NCBI RefSeq assembly: GCF_000402035.1
Contig: NC_021294.1
Coordinates: 744,001-808,000 of the forward strand
Length of the DNA stretch: 64,000 nt
Direction of reading: 5' to 3'
Source: Caballeronia insecticola
Lineage (GTDB): Bacteria > Pseudomonadota > Gammaproteobacteria > Burkholderiales > Burkholderiaceae
Shown here: one piece after another, positions 62,997 to 64,000 of the stretch
Position numbering within the stretch: the stretch's first letter is position 1
Layout: the number at the start of each line of letters is the position of its first letter
Notes under the pieces: generated by a model
Told to the model about the DNA's origin: nothing
The model's database searches: none
What the model saw: only the letters and a program-made list of their open reading frames with translations
Translations under genes and position numbers: made by a program

Positions 62997-63767
62997 GTGA
63001 CCTTCACCACCGAATTTCGATGGACGTCCGCCGCCCGCACCGACACCGGCTGCGTGCGGCAGATCAACGAAGACGCGCTGCTCGATGCGCCCGAGCGCGG
63101 CCTGTGGGCCGTTGCCGACGGCATGGGCGGACACGCGGTCGGTGATCTGGCGAGCCGCATGGTGATCGAGAGCCTGACGAAAGTGACGGGGACGAACGGA
63201 CTTGCCAGCGTCGTCGCCGATGCGCGCACGCGTCTTCTCGATGTCAACGACGTCCTGCGCGCGGAAGCGGCGCGGCGGCTGGTGTCGCGCATCGGCAGCA
63301 CGGTGGTGCTGCTCGCGGCGCGCGACCGCGCATGCGGTTATGTGTGGGCGGGCGACAGCCGCATCTATCTATTGCGGCGCGGCCGGCTCGTGCAACTGAC
63401 GCGCGATCATAGTCATGTGGAAGAACTGAAGGCGCGCGGGCAACTGACGGCCGAGGAAGCGCTGCATCATCCGGCGCAACATTTGATTACGCGCGCTGTC
63501 GGCGCACTCGATGTGCTCGAACTCGACGAAAACACGCTCGAGCTGAAAGACGGCGACACGTTTCTGCTATGCAGCGACGGCTTGTCGAACGAAGTCAGCG
63601 AAGCGGAAATGGCGAGTGAGTTGGCGCCGGGGAACTGCGAAATCGCGGCGCAGCGGTTGCTGGAGATCGCGCTGGCGAGAGGCGGGCGCGACAATATTTC
63701 GGTGGTTGTCGCGCACGCGGAGGATTTGATGGCGTCGGACAAGACGCAGGTGAATCCGGGGGTTTAA
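62997..63767 (+). CDS. PP2C-type serine/threonine phosphatase
   Basis: 256 residues from the GTG at 62997, chosen because CGGAGG lies five bases before it. Motifs: RTDTGCVRQINEDALL, WAVADGMGGHAVGD (metal Asp and Gly), GSTVVLLAARD, WAGDSRIYLLRRGRL, LLCSDGLSNEV and GGRDNISVVV. These Mn/Mg enzymes reverse protein Ser/Thr phosphorylation. Close relatives are often linked with type VI secretion or FHA proteins, none of which is visible here. It follows the GG-leader peptide gene by 113 bases. Confidence 0.9.
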   Translation: MTFTTEFRWTSAARTDTGCVRQINEDALLDAPERGLWAVADGMGGHAVGDLASRMVIESLTKVTGTNGLASVVADARTRLLDVNDVLRAEAARRLVSRIGSTVVLLAARDRACGYVWAGDSRIYLLRRGRLVQLTRDHSHVEELKARGQLTAEEALHHPAQHLITRAVGALDVLELDENTLELKDGDTFLLCSDGLSNEVSEAEMASELAPGNCEIAAQRLLEIALARGGRDNISVVVAHAEDLMASDKTQVNPGV

Positions 63768-63773
63768 GGGGCT

Positions 63774-64000
63774 TCAAGGATGCCGGCGTTGCTGAGTCAG
63801 CATATACGCGCGCAGAAGCCGGTTGATGCGCGTCTGATACCCCTTCCCTTGCTGGCGAAACCATTCGAGCACGTCGGCGTCCAGCCGCATCGTGACGGCT
63901 TGCTTGGGCGGCACGTGCAGTTCCGCCTGCTCGAAGAATGCGTCGCCCAGTTCCGGCATGTCCGAAAAATCGATATCGGCGTCCTTCATCTTCGCCAATC
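63774..64000 (-). CDS. brnA: BrnA-type antitoxin, 5' end possibly beyond window
   Basis: At least 71 residues. DIDFSDMPELGDAFF, the following KQAVTMRLDADVLEWFRQQGKGYQTRINRLLRAYM and the short tail are the BrnA ribbon-helix-helix antitoxin pattern. BrnA represses its own operon and neutralises the ribonuclease BrnT. An ATG exists at 63989, but the frame is open to the window edge, so the true start may lie outside. brnT would be expected just upstream, to the right of this window. Confidence 0.82.
   Translation of the reverse strand, partial: LAKMKDADIDFSDMPELGDAFFEQAELHVPPKQAVTMRLDADVLEWFRQQGKGYQTRINRLLRAYMLTQQRRHP

Noticed and set aside
1..64000. CRISPR arrays, insertion sequences or an intact prophage
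   Set aside because: No regularly spaced repeats, no transposase or integrase and no structural phage genes were seen.

Overview
The window looks like a chromosomal segment of a Burkholderiaceae bacterium, most likely Caballeronia or Paraburkholderia. This rests on high GC (judged by eye), Burkholderia-type general porin, DUF4148 and H-NS-like proteins, a Kup transporter, and a dense load of LysR/GntR/AraC-regulated catabolic operons. I see no insertion sequence, no CRISPR array, no rRNA and only one tRNA (Val, GAC). Family names come from reading motifs, not from database searches.

Layout. 0-1.2 kb: an exported lipoprotein (cut by the window edge) coupled to a GH19-type wall hydrolase. 1.6-1.76 kb: tRNA-Val and a very strong bidirectional terminator. 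1.8-6.9 kb: a four-gene catabolic operon (beta-hydroxyacid dehydrogenase, aldehyde dehydrogenase, DUF3100-like membrane protein, small membrane protein) divergent from its LysR regulator, which has a perfect inverted repeat just before its start. 7-8.2 kb: a nucleoside deaminase and a DUF429 protein. 8.3-16.9 kb: a complete tryptophan-tryptophylquinone aromatic amine dehydrogenase operon (aauB-aauE-aauD-aauA, two monohaem cytochromes c, aldehyde dehydrogenase, porin) behind an AraC regulator, with an HpaC-like flavin reductase next door. 17-22 kb: a urate-degradation group (uraD, LysR, MFS carrier, a Tat-exported and a cytoplasmic hydroxyisourate hydrolase). 22-26.4 kb: a two-domain H-NS protein, VOC protein, Ohr, and a double alpha/beta hydrolase.

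26.4-33 kb holds two likely small-RNA loci and an extracytoplasmic methionine-sulfoxide repair module: a two-component system divergent from exported MsrB, DipZ (electron supply) and exported MsrA. 33-41.5 kb carries an aminotransferase/ArgP-like LysR pair, DUF427, DUF4148, ketopantoate reductase, GntR, a ferritin-like protein, 1-Cys peroxiredoxin and a cationic amino acid permease. 41.5-45.8 kb is the most unusual part: a compact operon of a catalytically stripped amidohydrolase homologue, an SGNH hydrolase, a NodU/TobZ-type carbamoyltransferase and an unknown 102-residue protein. 46-51.4 kb: CoA-transferase with a C-terminal extension, Kup, and a shikimate-dehydrogenase paralogue. 51.5-56.4 kb: a Liv-type ABC transporter with fused LivM-LivG. 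56.8-60 kb: an ECF sigma/anti-sigma pair divergent from an exported metallophosphoesterase and an amicyanin-like cupredoxin. 60-64 kb: 4-hydroxyphenylpyruvate dioxygenase, an LRAT-fold protein with a small partner, a candidate double-glycine-leader peptide, a PP2C phosphatase and the start of a BrnA antitoxin gene.

Common themes are aromatic amine and tyrosine-related catabolism (AADH, aldehyde dehydrogenase, HpaC-like reductase, Hpd), purine catabolism, and periplasmic oxidative defence (MsrA/MsrB/DipZ, Ohr, peroxiredoxin, ferritin-like). Several intergenic regions carry short tandem repeats with a period near one helical turn.
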